Translations under genes and position numbers: made by a program
The notes under the pieces: model-generated
What the model was told of the DNA's origin: nothing
Databases searched by the model: none
Seen by the model: the letters and a program-made list of their open reading frames with translations, nothing else
Shown: positions 12,810 to 26,860 of the stretch, piece after piece
How positions within the stretch are numbered: the stretch's first letter is position 1
Layout of the letters: each line of letters begins with the position of its first letter
DNA from: Callipepla californica brunnescens
Taxonomy: Eukaryota; Chordata; Aves; Galliformes; Odontophoridae
Direction of reading: 5' to 3'
Assembly (NCBI GenBank): GCA_023055505.1
Contig: JALIRH010000064.1
Span: 372,001-436,000 of the forward strand
DNA: 64,000 nt

Positions 12810-12905
12810 AGCATCCACATAACCTTGGGCAAGTTATTTAATCTTTCTATGATTCAGCTTCTAAGATGTAAAAGATAAAAACTCCTCCTTTACCTTATAG
12901 CCTAT
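12810..12905 (+). mobile_element. MIR-like SINE fragment
   Basis: The stretch AACCTTGGGCAAGTTATTTA, then a diverged CTCAGTTTC-type box, then GATGTAAAAGATAAAAACTCC and CTTATAGCC, follows in order the conserved core and 3' part of the MIR consensus (the GACCTTGGGCAAGTTACTTAA core and the TCTGTAAAATGGGGATAATA part). MIR is an ancient tRNA-derived CORE-SINE shared by amniotes and long inactive. The 5' tRNA-like part cannot be seen. The match is from memory but spans about 90 bp in the correct order. Confidence 0.72.
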
Positions 12906-15900
12906 CTTTCATTTTTGTCCTCTGTTAAAACTTAAAGTTCTGTGTGTTAAGAGCTATTGATTAACAGGCATCTTGTAAATGGTCACTCTTCCAAGGATTC
13001 TGCAATGACTAAAACATATCACTCTCCCAGGAAGTGTCTGAGTTTTGCAATTTGTTTTACATAGTAGGTAAACATCAACTATGCTCCATTCTCACACCTC
13101 TCTAGACTGGAAAAAGATAATAAGCCAGACAAATATCATCCATATGCATGAAAAGCTTTAAAAGAGGATGATTAACACTCATGTTTGCAATATACATTGA
13201 TCCCTTTAAAGAAAAAAATATAAATAAACATCTGGGACTCAGAGAGCAAACTTCCATCATAATTCCACAGTAGCCATATATGTTAGATGACACGGCAGTG
13301 GCATAAGGGCCAATCTCATTGTTTTCTGAGCATAGGTTCTTGCGACCATGACGAAGATGTGAAATCAGGGAAAAATTAATATAAAAGGATATATTTAAAT
13401 GCTGTGGAATAATCACATAATTTGTTCTATCTTTGCCAAGTCAAGCATATGGCTAGACTATTACAATCGAAAAATGATGGTAGGACTCCCTTTACAGAGA
13501 GTCTGACATTATGACAGAATTTCTAAAGAAATACCTACTGTGTAGATGAGAAGGAAGGGTATTTTTCCAGTTATCATGAGACGAGAACGTATTCGAGTCA
13601 TTTAGGATACAAAGGGATGCCTCTTACAGAAGTTACACAGAAATTCTGAAATCTGAAAAAATGTTCACAAAACATCTTTGAGTATTTCCCAGCTGTTGAA
13701 GTGTTTATTACTATTATTATTATTTTATTTTATTTTTTAAAGCAATGTGAATATTTTATTGTGGGGTTTGCAAAGAATATGACACATATCATACCGAATT
13801 TTTCCAATTTTTATAAATGCACATCTTCTAAAATAGGACCAAAAAGAAAGTCTGTTCATTAATGTGCTCATGGCTTCAGACAATAAAATCATTTCATATT
13901 AGTCAAAACGTTAGGTTTTATTTTCTTTTTCGATAAGGCTTATCATGTTTTACTCCAAAATATAATTTAGTGTCATTATTCTCAATACATTTGTGTTTTT
14001 AAAATAGAAACATGAGATGTTAGAGCAAGTATTCAATATTATATTCTCTAAGGTCTAATCTGGAAAATGTCTATTCTGTAGTTTGTTTTCATGAGTCGTC
14101 ATTTTTAGTAAAAACAAAGTGGATGAAAGATTTTTCTACCAGTTGTACTGTTTAGCCAACTTCCTTTATCTTTTCTGTGCAATCTGACCTATATTTTTAT
14201 TCTGTGCTTCTCAGAACTTTCTCCTTAAGGGTAGACTGACAATCTTCTTGATGCTATCCCCGATTTTTGCATTACAGGGTTCTAAAATTTGATGATGATT
14301 CCTTTTGCTTTAACAGTAGTTAACTCTTGAAAAATGAGAGTGGGGGCAGGGAGGTTTAGGACATGCTTCTTGTAGCTCCGTAGTCTTGGCGTAAGCAAGA
14401 GATTTCAGAATGTTTTTTTTATTTCATAATGTTTTATATTTCCATACTTTATACTTAAACTTTTATACTTTAAAATAGCAAGGAATACAAAATAAGAGCA
14501 AAAACTGAGGATCAGCTCATGTATTTAAATTGATATAATCTTGATCATGATCTCCCCTAGTAAAAGAAAAGAATTGCTGATGTGAAGTTTATAATTAACC
14601 AGCCCAGAAAATATGAAAAATTGAAAGCTTCTCATACTGTCAGCAGGAGGCAAACTTAGAGGACAAAAAGAGTCTGGATATGAAGTATGCCATAAATGTG
14701 AATTGCTTCCAAGTACATTCTATATGGGATTCTCAACATTTTATTTCTGGAATTATTCTCAACAAAATTTTAAAAAGTTAAAAAGTTAAACCCACATGAT
14801 GCTAGTGAGGCTGGTAATTCCAGCTGTGGCAGCTAAAGATCAGTTCTTACAAACTCAGTATGTCACACAGAAGTATTTTTGTTCAATAAGCATCTGAAAT
14901 TTGAATAAGAAAACTGATACTTGGGGCTCATTCACAGTTTTTGTTCCATTATCAAAAATAACACCACTAACGTTTATGAATTCAGTTCTGAACAGGACTA
15001 AGATAAAGCTTTTTCTTATGTCATTTTGGTAAAAAACCATATATATCTTTTTTATGTTTCTTTCTACTCTTCTATTTAATGGAGATTTATCTTATGGTCT
15101 TCAAGTCTTTGAGCAGTAAAAAACAAGCTCTGCACCAATTTTTTATCACAGTTATCAGTGCACTTGTTTGTGTGAGATTTCCTGTGTTAACAGAAAGGAA
15201 ACATACTAATAATAGACAGTAAATACATGTTTTTGAATTTGTGCAACTGGGCTTACTATTTATATTTGGTATAAATTAAGTAACTGTGCATTGAAAGAAA
15301 ATACTGAGAAATCCAAATCTAGAGTGAAACAATGTGCCAGTCACCAACAACTAAATTTAATTAAGGACAAAGAAAACACATTTAGACACCTGCAACTACA
15401 AGATAAAATCCATTAGTTTTGAGTAATTGTCAAAGATGTTCTTCAAAAACATCAGACTAAAATACCTTAAAACAAACTCTCCACTTAGTAGCAACAACAA
15501 CAAAAATAAAGCGAAGTAACTTTCAAATTATTTCAAGGTGCTGATTGAGAATAAGTCAGATTCTTTTTTTCCTAATTTTCTACACAGGCACCAACAAAAA
15601 TAGCTAATTTCCCAAATACATGCACATTCTATTCTCTCTACTAAGTAGTCCAAATATTTCTTTCTTGCCATAGATTTTTTTTTGAAGTGTTTATAAACAG
15701 TTTTCAAGCAATTGTTTTATCGAAGTTTTCTAACAATTTGTGCAAGGTTCTATTTCAGCATTTAGCCTTAAGCTGTCTATCTGCGAGGTTTATCATCACA
15801 ACTATTTTGCTTTCAGGACCTAGCAGAACACTGATCTCTTCTAACGGAATATTTCCTAAGCTAGATACTGGAAAGTAAGTAAAAAGTCATTGTAAGATTC

Positions 15901-18900
15901 TATGCTAATCTTCTGCAAAAATAAATAAATAAATATATAAAACTTTCTCAGACTGGAAAAATACCTTGAGACAGATTTTCTATTTTAGACATGAATGTCT
16001 CATACGTTCTTGCAAATATAGGATATATGCATGCAAATCAGATATTTACATCTTCCTACTTGAAGGTGTAGATATTCGTCTAGATATACGCAAATAAGCA
16101 AGTATCCATGACTAGCACTCAAAAACAGGTAAATTAAAAAGATATGCTTGTCCTCAAATCTGAAAGGAATTATTTTATATACGTATCTCCTGTATTTGAG
16201 GCAATATGAGGAGCTGATTTACAGATTTTAACCAGGAACTCTTGATGGATTGTGGGAAATACACAAGAAGTTTGCTTTGATGTTGAGACTCTAGATCATG
16301 TGATGAAGCTGAATCTTGACTGTCTCATGCAAGAGAAAATTCTATTCTATAAGTCCAGAAACAAACAAAGACAAATAAAAGCAGACTCACTCTCCATGAA
16401 TCTAGCATATTTTCTGGCTGAAAGAAAAGCCTTAGGACATGTATTCAGATGTTATACAAATAGTCAGCCAGAATGGTCAATATGTAAATCTCAATTTTTC
16501 ATAAATATTCAAATTTTTACATTTTTTTGTGGGCAAAGACGTTTTATAGTAAAGTGTTAATGGAAATCCTGAAAAAAAAATATCTAAAGCTGTCACAAAC
16601 TGGTATACTAGAAGTGTCTGTACATGACTGATGAATGGACAGAGCTCCACACAACACTATGGAATCAGTCTTCCATTTTCCTCAGTAATTCTTTGTTCAG
16701 TGTATATCATTTGTTTATAACAAATACATCCCCTGTTCTTACCAAATAAATCAACTGTCAGCAAAAATTTGTTTGCAAGCTATTTTCAAGGGAGAATTTC
16801 TGCTTTCTGTAAGGCTTTTTGATCCAGCTGAAACATCACTAAAGTGAATTTTCTGAGGAAAAATACCATCTTTCCTCTTTAAAAGTGGGATCCGGACAGT
16901 GGAAATAGCTAAGATTATTTTTTGAGAACTCAGTGTATTAGTTAGTCTTAAATGTCAAGACAGTCTTCTCCTATTGCTGTCTGTTTCTGCTCTCCTTCCA
17001 GTAGTCCCTTAGCCCAGAAGAAATGACAGCAAAAAGGTAATACAAATTAAAATCAATTCTCAAAACATTTGAATAGTAAAAATGGCATTTGAACAGCAAT
17101 ACAGATAGAAAGAATGCTTCTGAGATCTATCTAATTGTTGTAAAGGCTTTTTAATGAGAAATGGTATGTCTCTGTGCTACTTCATAATTCACAGTGCCAT
17201 TCTAGATGCCTCCATAGCTTAAATATAATAAAATTTTAGTAGGATTTTGAACACTCCCTAAGTTAACAGGTAAGTCAATTTAATGTCATAAAAAGAGATG
17301 TAACTCTAGAGATTTTAAATAATTTAATCAGGTGTAACCATTTCTTCTAAAGATTTTTGGTATTTTCTATCAAGCTAAAAAGCAAAACAGCATATCTTAA
17401 TGCATAGCTACAGGCAGCAGCAATGACTGATTCCATTTCATGTGTCTGTTGCTGAGCAGAAAAGTCATTCTGCACAGGCTTGGGAAATTCTGCAGAAGTC
17501 TCTGCACTCACCAAAAACTGCTTAGCTTCTGCTCGCTTTCTAGTGCAGCAAAACTTTTTTTTGATGGGAAAGGGAAAAGACTTTCATTTTTTAAGTAAGT
17601 TTTTAGGTTTTCCCTAGGCCAAAGTAGTATTTTGCTTACACTCTCCTGTCTACAGCTGAAATGTTGGTTTTAACTTGAGATCACACTTTTTCTTTTTGCA
17701 GTTTCCAAGGGGTACTCAGGTATCAACTTGAAAATCCAGAAAGAAGAAAAAAAAAACAACATACCCATTAATTTTTTGAGTTTGTGGAAAAATAGAACCT
17801 TAAAAAGATTCTCCTCAGCTTCTCTGATAGCACAACCATAAGCTCCTAAGCAGTTGTTTGCACTTGGTAATGGACAATAAGTAGAAATCTGAGACTTTTT
17901 TCATGCAATATGCTTTGCAGAAGGCAACAGTTATCATCAGTGCTGCTGTAGTCTTTAGACCACACTCATACGAGGCTCACTAAACACAAATTAGTTGGTT
18001 TTTTTTATTTTGTATTCTACATGCTCACTCACTAACTACCCCATGCAGAAACACATCAGAAGAACAAGTTCTGCTGTTGTCCTGGGAGGTTTTTTTTATG
18101 TTATTGCTAGCTTGCATTTTATTAACTGTGCCTCAGGGGAGACTTGACATTGCCAATATTTGTGATTTTGTTGAAAGTTTCACAATACTTAACCTCCTTC
18201 ATTTGTGAGGGAAACAAAAATGGAGTTGGGAATGTTAAAATTTCAAATACAGAAAGGTTAATCTAAAAGACTAGCCATGCATAGATGTGCATGCACGTTA
18301 CTTATAAAAAACATGCCACTTCTTAGCTGATCTCATTCTTTAGAACCCTGATTTGTGATTTTGAGCACTCGTAGTAGGCAATATCCACAGTTGGTTAGAA
18401 ATTGCATAGTTTTTATTTCCTTCCAGTGGGGATAAAATACAGGAAAAGGAAACATAATTTACATAAAATGAGAACATGTTATAAAGCTAATCTAAATACT
18501 CTTAGAAATCTCACTTTTTTCCTTACTTTTCCTATTATTCCTTCTTTATCTCTGTACTAATTGATTCTTGCCTTTTATTTGCAGCCTAAATGAAGACAGG
18601 AAATTCAAGTATTCCCAGAAACCCAATCCTTGAAAAAATGTGTACTATTTCTTTGAGCTCATTGTTGCTCCAACTTTCCTGTTGTTTTTTAAACTGGGCA
18701 AACTCCATCATCTTCCAGGTTTATTAAACTCTAAAAACCCATTATTTACACTGAATTAAAGATAACCACATCCTTTAAAATGTTACTACACATTGAACAG
18801 AACACCGGATTACCATATTTTACTCGTGCTGTTACCCTTTCAGTTTAATATTCAGTTTTCTACCTTTACTTCAACATGTTACCTTAATTACTTCTGATGA

Positions 18901-20339
18901 AACAAAAAATACAGCTGCAGTTGTTTTGCTTCTTTAAAGAAAGGGGCTTTGATTGGCACTTATAAAGCAAGATGGATTTCAAATAATATTTAAAGAGAGA
19001 AAATGTCTGTTATGTAACTTAAAGTCTAAAAATGGAAACAGTTTTTAGTTATTAATATGGAATTTTTAGAGCATGAAACAAATGGATCCTATCATGCATG
19101 AATCAGAATGAACTACTGAACATACCTTTTTATTCATTGCTGCATAAATATTCTGTGACTGATTATGATTTGTAGTGAACTAAAGAAAAATAAAATGGCT
19201 GCGGAAAAAAATATGGAATGTTTCTTTGACCTAACGGTTAATTTTATGTATGTTCTCATTATACATTCTAAAAGGAATGAAATAAGAGGAAGGGACATTG
19301 ATACTAAGTTAGCGCTACTGTGGCTTGGTGAAAAACTACATGATTGACAGAACATCTAGAAAGTGCTATTTGCACTGTCTAAAAGATTTTCATGTGTTTG
19401 TTTGAATTCTGTTTGCAGATACCTCAATTTGTAAATTTTGAATTGATCACTGAAGTAATGATAAAGAAAACCTGTAAGAATGGGCCCAATGCACTCAATA
19501 CTGGGTGCACAAAGCATAAGCATGACACATCCACTGAGTGATTTATAAGCCCTGTCTACAATGTTCTGTCAGGTTGATTCGAGGGCCATGGTCCTTAGGC
19601 ACAAGCAAAGTAAAAGAGCCCCAAGCTGAAGGATCTTTTCTATATTTATGCTGTATGATCTAGGCACAAGTAGCTTCAGACATGTTGATTATTCCATAAG
19701 ACTTCATAGCACCCTTGAGAAATCCCAGTGCTTGTGTTGTACCCTGCTTGTGATCCCTCAGGCTGTCTGCCGTAAGGAATTCTGTCTGCCTCTCACCATT
19801 ATCTACCAGCTTTTTTGATTACATGAAAAATGTGGGAAGGAGGGAGAGAACGTGAATACAGACCTTCAGGCTATTAGTCTTCTCCTGTTTCCACTGAGCA
19901 GTCTGTACCTGCATATGGCAGCAAACAATATAACAGCACAACAAATACCTGCTTCACAAGCTTAGACTGCCTGAATCCCTGATAAAAAACAATGGCCTTT
20001 CCCACTGGAGATCAGAATATCGACATATCCCACCCTCCCTCACCCCCTACCTGAACATCTTCTTGAAAAAGCATTTTGGCTGTTAGACTTCATAAGAGTC
20101 CTTAGCAGAGCTAGAGAGATGTAGAACCCTTGTGACATTTTTCTGCAGGGAAAAAGAAAGTAAATCTTAGAATCAATGTACCTCCAAGGGTAGAAATCAG
20201 AAAATTAGTTTTGGATCATGGGAAAAAAGGCCAGCATGGCAAGCGGGAATGAAACAATAAGGAAAAATGAGTTGGGTGATGGGAGAGAAAGAGTTAAGTA
20301 GGGAGGGAGCATGCAGCACTGCAAATAACTGCTCTTTCT
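12906..20339. other. No gene seen; long unique A+T-rich tract
   Basis: More than 7 kb with no named repeat and no credible coding region. Several frames of 60-104 codons occur (13102-13416 minus, 14855-15040 minus, 15687-15878 plus, 16252-16560 plus); none shows a family signature. Simple-sequence patches lie at 13710-13740 (ATT/TTTTA) and 15920-15937 (AAAT). An acceptor-like CTTTTTCTTTTTGCAG ends at 17701, but no exon follows that I can support. Confidence 0.55.
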
Positions 20340-21140
20340 ATCAGTGCATCACTGGGTTTGGAGCCTGGCTGCAGACAGACCTCTGACCAGTTAAGAACTA
20401 ACAATCTTCAGCATGACTGCTGGGATTTGGGGCAAGATGGGTGTCAGACCCAGGCCTACCCACCACACACCTGTGTTTAGCTTCCATCTACAGACAAAAT
20501 GGCAGCTGGTCTGTGTCAGGGCACTGTGCTGCAGAGTGGAAACCTCCCATTGGCTGATGGCAGGCCCCTCCACAGGAAGGTGTTGCTAGGCAGAAGGTCA
20601 GCAGGGAAGGAGGCCTAAGGACGTGAGGATGAAGAGGGCAAGGACTAGCCCTCAACACGGAAGGAAAAGTAGTGGCTCTGCCACTCTGGGGTCGCCCTCC
20701 AAATTCTGGCTACAGTCAGCCCCAGAGATTGTGCCCACAAACTCTCAGGGAAAATTCCTTGGCAGTACTTGTGGAGAGCATCCTGTCTGGCACCAGAGTG
20801 GCAGTACGAGCAGCCAAATATGTTCCAACTAGAGGCATTTTTCCAAGGCACTACGTGCTTCTAGGGCTACTAGGCCAAGTAGTAATCCCCACTGCTCTGC
20901 AGGGCAGGTGGCAGCAGCTGCAGGCAGGGGTCTCACCCAAGAAATCATGAGGGCAGTGTTCCCTTCCCCACAGTACCTTGGCCACATGGCTTTGAAAATT
21001 TCCCTAAGGCCCACTCAGAACAAAGGGAATGTGGACAGTCAGGTAGTTTAGCAACAAGGGGCCTGCTGCAGGGTACTCTTACAAGAAAATACCGGAGAAA
21101 CTGTGGAAAAGATGGCATTAAGACAGGCAACCTGAGGATG
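20340..21140. other. G+C-rich block of unknown nature
   Basis: Base composition changes sharply here: about 800 bp of G+C-richer sequence sits between A+T-rich flanks. Several overlapping open frames appear on both strands (20391-20573, 20623-20832, 20645-20851, 20672-20950, 20829-21014, 20945-21145). Openness on both strands at once is what fewer A+T-rich stop codons would produce, so I do not call any of them. CpG dinucleotides are present but sparse, so it is not a classical CpG island. A CCAAT-box sequence lies at 20546-20558. It could be an unrecognised LTR or retroelement piece, a regulatory element, or a decayed exon region. Confidence 0.4.
20546..20558 (-). promoter_or_regulatory. CCAAT box, NF-Y type
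   Basis: The minus strand reads CAGCCAATGGGAGG, a full NF-Y-type core (CCAAT with the usual purine-rich flanks), inside the G+C-rich block. No TATA box or initiator can be tied to it. A single match of this size can occur by chance in G+C-rich DNA. Confidence 0.3.
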
Positions 21141-21760
21141 TTCATTTTGTGCGTGCAAATGCAGATGTATTATGAAGAAAATATTTCCTCTTTCCATTGC
21201 ATGCAAGCAGCAATATTGTAGGTACATGTAGCTCTCAGTGAAGAAGCTTCCTTTTTCCTTTACCCACCGAAAACTTTACATATTTAACACAATAGGGTAT
21301 ATATGTTTGCAAAATATACATTAGTCATTCACACAAAAAAATGAGTTAATTAAAAATGGAATATTTCAGATCTCAAGATGAAGCAGTCCTATTTATGTTT
21401 TTTTTTTTTTTGTTTATAGGGAAATGCATAGATTGGATATTATATCTGGGATTAACATCAATCTCTTAGTTTCACACAGATTAAAATTTTAATATTTTGT
21501 GGCTAAATCTCACAGCTTCAAAAATCCCCTCTATCTGGTCTCGTTTGTCCTTCACTGCTTCTGATGAATATTCTCAAGTCATCTGTGGAGCACCTAAAAC
21601 TACCAACAAAATTCAGACCTCAGACTTCCTAATATTTTAGTTGTGTTACAAAATATAAAATCTAACTGAAAGAGAAAAAAAAATTGCTGAGAAGCAGCAA
21701 AGTTAAGCCTTCTGCTAATTGTTCCATGAAACACTTCTATGAAAAGTGTAAAAAAGAAAA

Positions 21761-21880
21761 ATCATAGAATCATACAATAGTTTAGGGGAGCTTAAAGAAC
21801 ACCTAGTTCCAACCCTTCTGCTGTGGGTAGTGTTGCTACGTACTAGATCAGGCTGCCTAGGGCCCCATTCAACCTGGTTT
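21761..21880 (-). mobile_element. CR1 LINE 3' tail, minus strand
   Basis: The plus strand starts with ATCATAGAATCATACAATAG, the complement of the CR1 octamer tail. It continues through CACCTAGTTCCAACCCTTCTG, GATCAGGCTGCCTAGGGCCCC and ATTCAACCTGG, which match in order the CR1 3' UTR and the end of ORF2 read backwards. The copy is cut off after about 120 bp and keeps no coding capacity. The minus-strand open frame 21715-21930 overlaps it and is not a gene. Confidence 0.88.
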
Positions 21881-22151
21881 GGTAGGAAATAAGTTTTGGC
21901 TTGTGATCTGGATATTTCTCTTTCAGTCAAGGGGGAGAGAAATAGAGAGACATGCTATAGCCCATTTGGGCAAGGCTCTTATAGGTCCTTCACTCTGAAA
22001 TCACAAGACATTTGGCTGTTAATCATCTTGAAATACGCAGAACCATATTTTCCCTCTACCTAATGGTTACCTTAGATGGATACACTAGAATAAAATATCT
22101 TCTCTTGTTTATGATTTTGCTTTAAGATAACGAATTTCTTGTTACTACTTT

Positions 22152-22184
<33 letters not shown>

Positions 22185-25100
22185 TGTGAGAGATATAACC
22201 TAATAATTTCTTTGTAAATGGAACAAGTCTTCATATCTGTGTCTAGACAAACTTAACACACTGGTTAAGGAATCAGTAGGTTAGGAAAAATAGGCTGTAT
22301 TTCATTTCCAAAACACATGCTTAATCATCTTTTTCTAAAGCTAACTTGATTTTATTAATTGATTAAAAAAAAATCAATGTTTTAAAATCTCACTAGGATT
22401 TAAGTGTTAAAGGCTTTTTAAAATTGTATTACTTTAAGTGTTCATACATTGGAAAACTTCAGGACTGTTATTGTAACTTTTTCCTTTCAAGTCTGTTATT
22501 CAATCAAAAACATATTCTTGTTCAGCATGAAAGATAATGCTGTCTTATGCAGTGTTTTCCTTTGGACCCCATGTATTTATCTTTTTCTTCAGATTCTAAT
22601 CTGAATTTTCTAATACAATTAAGGAAAAATGTACAGACATACTTGTTTCCACTGAACAGCTTTTTCATATTTCTAAAATATGAATATTGCATTTTAATCA
22701 TCTTAACTTATTATTGCTAGCATGATTATATTTACTACAGATCTTTGTTGTCATAACTATAATTGTACATAGTTGGGTTTGTTGTTCTTGTTGTTGTTGT
22801 TTTTTTGTTTTTCATATTTAAGTGATAGACACTATGTGATTCATTCAACTTGAGTTCAGTAATATCCTGAGCTTCCAAGTTATGATTTCCCTATCTTTAT
22901 TCTGTTAATCTTGCCTTGATTTCTGATTATTAAAGTCACCATCTTAACTCAAAATGACACACATCTTGCACTAATGGTATCAAATCTAAATGACATATTG
23001 TCTTTAGCTCCAGTTAATGATCTTTTAGCTCACCACTCCTTTTCTGCTTTGTATAAACCAAGGAAATTTTTTGCCTCAAGATTCTGCCTTTGAGACAGAT
23101 AAAGATCCAAACCACTGCAGAAAGCTTTGTAATGAATGCCAACACCTTGAACTACACTCAGGAACTAATTAGCAGTTGATGTAGTAACAAGTCAAGAAGC
23201 TGTTAATTCACACTGGAAAAAAAAAATCAAGACTACCTGAGTAATTCACTGTCAACACACTCATTCAGACAGATGTTTACAACCAGCACACCACACAGAA
23301 TACTTATGTACACATGCATCTATCATAGATTGCATATATATGCAGTATATACATTTTACAGTTAATACTATCTCACTGATGTACGATGAATTATAATTTC
23401 TTCAGTAGAACTTGGCCTAGTTTAAGAAAATAGAACTTTTCATACTGGGAAGGATAAATAAACAATGCACCCAATCATTACTAGGATCCTACAGGGATGT
23501 CTCCAAGTAACACAGCAACTACTGTACATCACATATCAAATTTTTACTTCTATTTCCAGCAACCAAAAGGAGTCAGTCTCCCCTCATGACCCTTTGAGAG
23601 GAGATCCTCTCCATGAGTGATACTTGCCAAACGATATAGAGGTATTTCACGACAGGATTTGCTGCATTAGTATAACAGATTGAAAGTGGTCACGTCTTCT
23701 CGTGACACTCCCAGTAGGTTACGCACATTCACTTACACTGTGGAATCTCACTTAAAGTGCTGTAGGTGCTCACAGTTTCAGATGGAGCGCAGCAATATTT
23801 CTCAGTAGATCCTGTGCACTATGGTCAGGCACCTCAAGATACATTCTTCTGCTGCCGTGCTTGTTGCTGCTGTAGGGACCATGGGAACATACTGTACTCC
23901 TAATTCCTTACAGATGACTTAGGATAGATACAGATACTTTCCATGATTCCTTTTGTTTCATCTATGTTAGCTGCTTTTTCAAAGAGTGGCTAGAAGGTTT
24001 AGAAGGTCACTGAAAACAGTACCCTTCTTCCTCCTATGTATTTTCTTCAAGTGTACAAGGTATAGTGTTTTCAGACTCAATTAGCTAAAACTGAATAGTG
24101 CTACAGGTAATGAGTCTCAGGTCTTCAGGATGTCAAACACCAATTTCCTAGAACTGTGCTGAGTTCGTCTTGGAGCGGTAGTGACAGAAATCTACATACG
24201 AGTTCCCCTAAACATGAACAACCACATAGTAACTACTGAAAAATTATTCTGCTTCTTAACGGTAGTCCAGTGTATAGTTTTGTACAGTTGTTAGTTATAA
24301 TAAGCACAGTTCTGAAGATTATATAGTCCACCTACGTCCTACCATGCAGCACAGAGAGACAGATGTAGGTCTATGCATAGGTAACTTTGAAAGTATTTGT
24401 ATAGCTAGGATTACATAATTTTGCTGAAACAACTGATGCAACAAAGAGTATTTGTAACTCTCATCAGACCATTATAGTTCACAGATTTGTAAAAATGATT
24501 ACCCAAAACACTTTAAGGCTTGGTTGGTTGTAACTAGAGTACTATTCATGTGGAGGTTCTAGAAAACTTTTAGACATCATTAGAAGGTCAAAAGGATTTT
24601 TTTGAATGGAATTTCTCAAATTCAAAAAATCATTGTGGCATCTTTCTTTCCCTTAGTCTACCTGAAGATCCAACTATCTTTTGTAACTTAGATTTATGAA
24701 GACTTTTCTGGATGCTCGTACAAATAAGAACACAATAACATCTTTGCCAGGATGAAATCCCTGTTTCTGCTAAGTCAAGATAGAGATATTGTGATATAAG
24801 AAAAGGACAGGCCTACAGCAATACTTCCCCTTTCAGTGCAGGGAAGTCGTCATGCTACAAGAAAACTCAGTATGATCTTATTTAAGCATTTTTCCAGTTG
24901 AATTCAACAAAGTTCTGTGCAATAACATAGGATGATTTAGAAATCTATTAATTTTTCTATTACAACTTTTCTATTTATCCACTTGTACTTTGCAGATGTA
25001 TAGTCAGTCAGCCCACGTCTTAGTAAATACATTCACAAGCATGTTTACATCCCTTGCAATAAAATGATAGATTTGCAACAAATAATCATTCACTGTGAAG

Positions 25101-26860
25101 GAAGGGCTCCTTAACATGGAAGGACACAAGCCAACTTGTCACAAATATAATGTGTACTGGGGATCTTGCAAACATGTACTTAACTGTTCCATTTTGTTCC
25201 TGTTGGGAATTTGACCATAGATTTTCTGTAAAAACGAGTAGGAAAGTCTGTGGTTTTCACCTTGGCTAGTCAGTAATTCCCTGTTTCATTCTGATAGAAC
25301 CTAAAATAATAAATGTAGAAGAGTATGTCCATCTATGTGACTATCTGTATTTTGGGTCAGTACAATATTCCCTTGTACATTTTAGCATCATTTGTTTCCT
25401 TTGCTGATGCGATGATTTTGTTATTGTTGCTGTCAGTAGCAAGGAAGATAATGGATTTGTTATTCATAGAATTATCTATCTATGACTGGGAAGCAGACCT
25501 GACTGTAGCACTCATATTTCTATAATATATCTGTAATTATGCATTCGGGAAATTTGACAGCAAAATGTCAAAACAAAAGCAGATTTGCTCTGTTGAAGGT
25601 ACTTGAAGGCAAACAATGTTACATCAGAAGCTTGTAGCTGGTTCAGACAGGCTACTTAACTGCAACAAAAAAAATAGCCTTTTGAATTACTTTCAGCTTT
25701 CCATACCTGCTGTTACAAAGCTATATTGGTTCACTGTCACTTACTTATCAGCAGAGTAGGGGGCAAAGAAGAACAGGAGTCACCAAAAGAGTTAAGGAAA
25801 ATGATCACTTTAAAAGACTGATTTCCTGTAGCTTTGAAAAGTGAGGGTTCCCTTCAGTAACATATAACAGTTACAGCTGAGCACACTTCCTACTTTACAG
25901 CATTGCTAACACCCATGTGAGAAGTTATTGATTTTCACACAAGAGAATGTCTGCTTGCTTTTTAGAGCTTACTGGAGCCTGCACCATGCTCCAAAAAGAA
26001 GCTCTGATAAATTCCCTTATTCTCTGTGAGGGACAATATATTCCTTTCCTATGCTCTCCAGCACCGTCAGTCTGACATCTCTGTTCATCAGTGTTTATGA
26101 ATCACTGAGCTGGCAGTGGGAGTTAGTTCTGTGAAAAAAGAAAAAAAAAAAATAAATTAGAAGGTGATGTAATTCAGATTATGGTTGAAAGTAGGGTTTA
26201 ATTGTTTACCTAAGAGGAAGTTCACACCAGCAGAGTTTTGGTCACAAAACCCTCTTAAGTGTTAATGCATTAAATTTTTCATTTCAGTACTGCAGTATAG
26301 CAAAATTCTTATTAGTGCTAACATCGGGCTGAATCTTTTGCTAGACTCTTTTTATATAGGTTATGAGAAAAGACCAACAGAGGAGTAAAAGTTTCTTGTT
26401 ATAAACACAGGTGTTACTTCTCTACCTCCTCTGAAGGTTTACAGCAGGCCTATGTGTAAAGAGACATCTGAGCATTCAGTCTGGAAAATCTATGGTGGCT
26501 GTCACACAGCACTCTCTCATTTCACCTTCTTAATTCTTATTTTCCTTCTGACAGTTGGTAAGTCATCTTTTTAATGGCTCACCACAGTTTTAATGCACAA
26601 CTTCAGACCAAATTGTTTGAAACCATGACTTAATTCATGGAATCTATTAAAAAATGTGTTGACAGCCTTCATTCCAGGAAGAAAATGTTAATTACTTGTA
26701 TCACAGTAGCACTCAAGATTCAGGCCATATTGCCCTAGATTATAGATATGCATAGTTCTTGTGTCTGTTTTGTTGCGATTTTTTTTCTTTGAAATGAAAC
26801 TGATTTGTGTGAAATGCTGCCACACTTATTTTGCACACTATAGAACTAGCTTCTGTTATT
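21881..26860. other. No gene seen; unique DNA with a short (GTT)n
   Basis: The only simple repeat of note is (GTT)n at 22153-22184, with a smaller imperfect copy near 22785-22800. Part of the tract around 23.6-23.9 kb has a few more CpGs than its surroundings and a small inverted repeat (GTCACG then CGTGAC near 23690). The open frame 25325-25525 on the plus strand is hydrophobic but unrecognised. Nothing coding is supported. Confidence 0.55.

Noticed and set aside
16252..16560. 102-codon plus-strand open frame
   Set aside because: No domain recognised; the end is Phe/Ile-rich as expected from A+T-rich DNA.
20391..21145. Cluster of six overlapping frames on both strands
   Set aside because: They arise because G+C-rich DNA has fewer stops; no frame shows codon-like structure or a domain.
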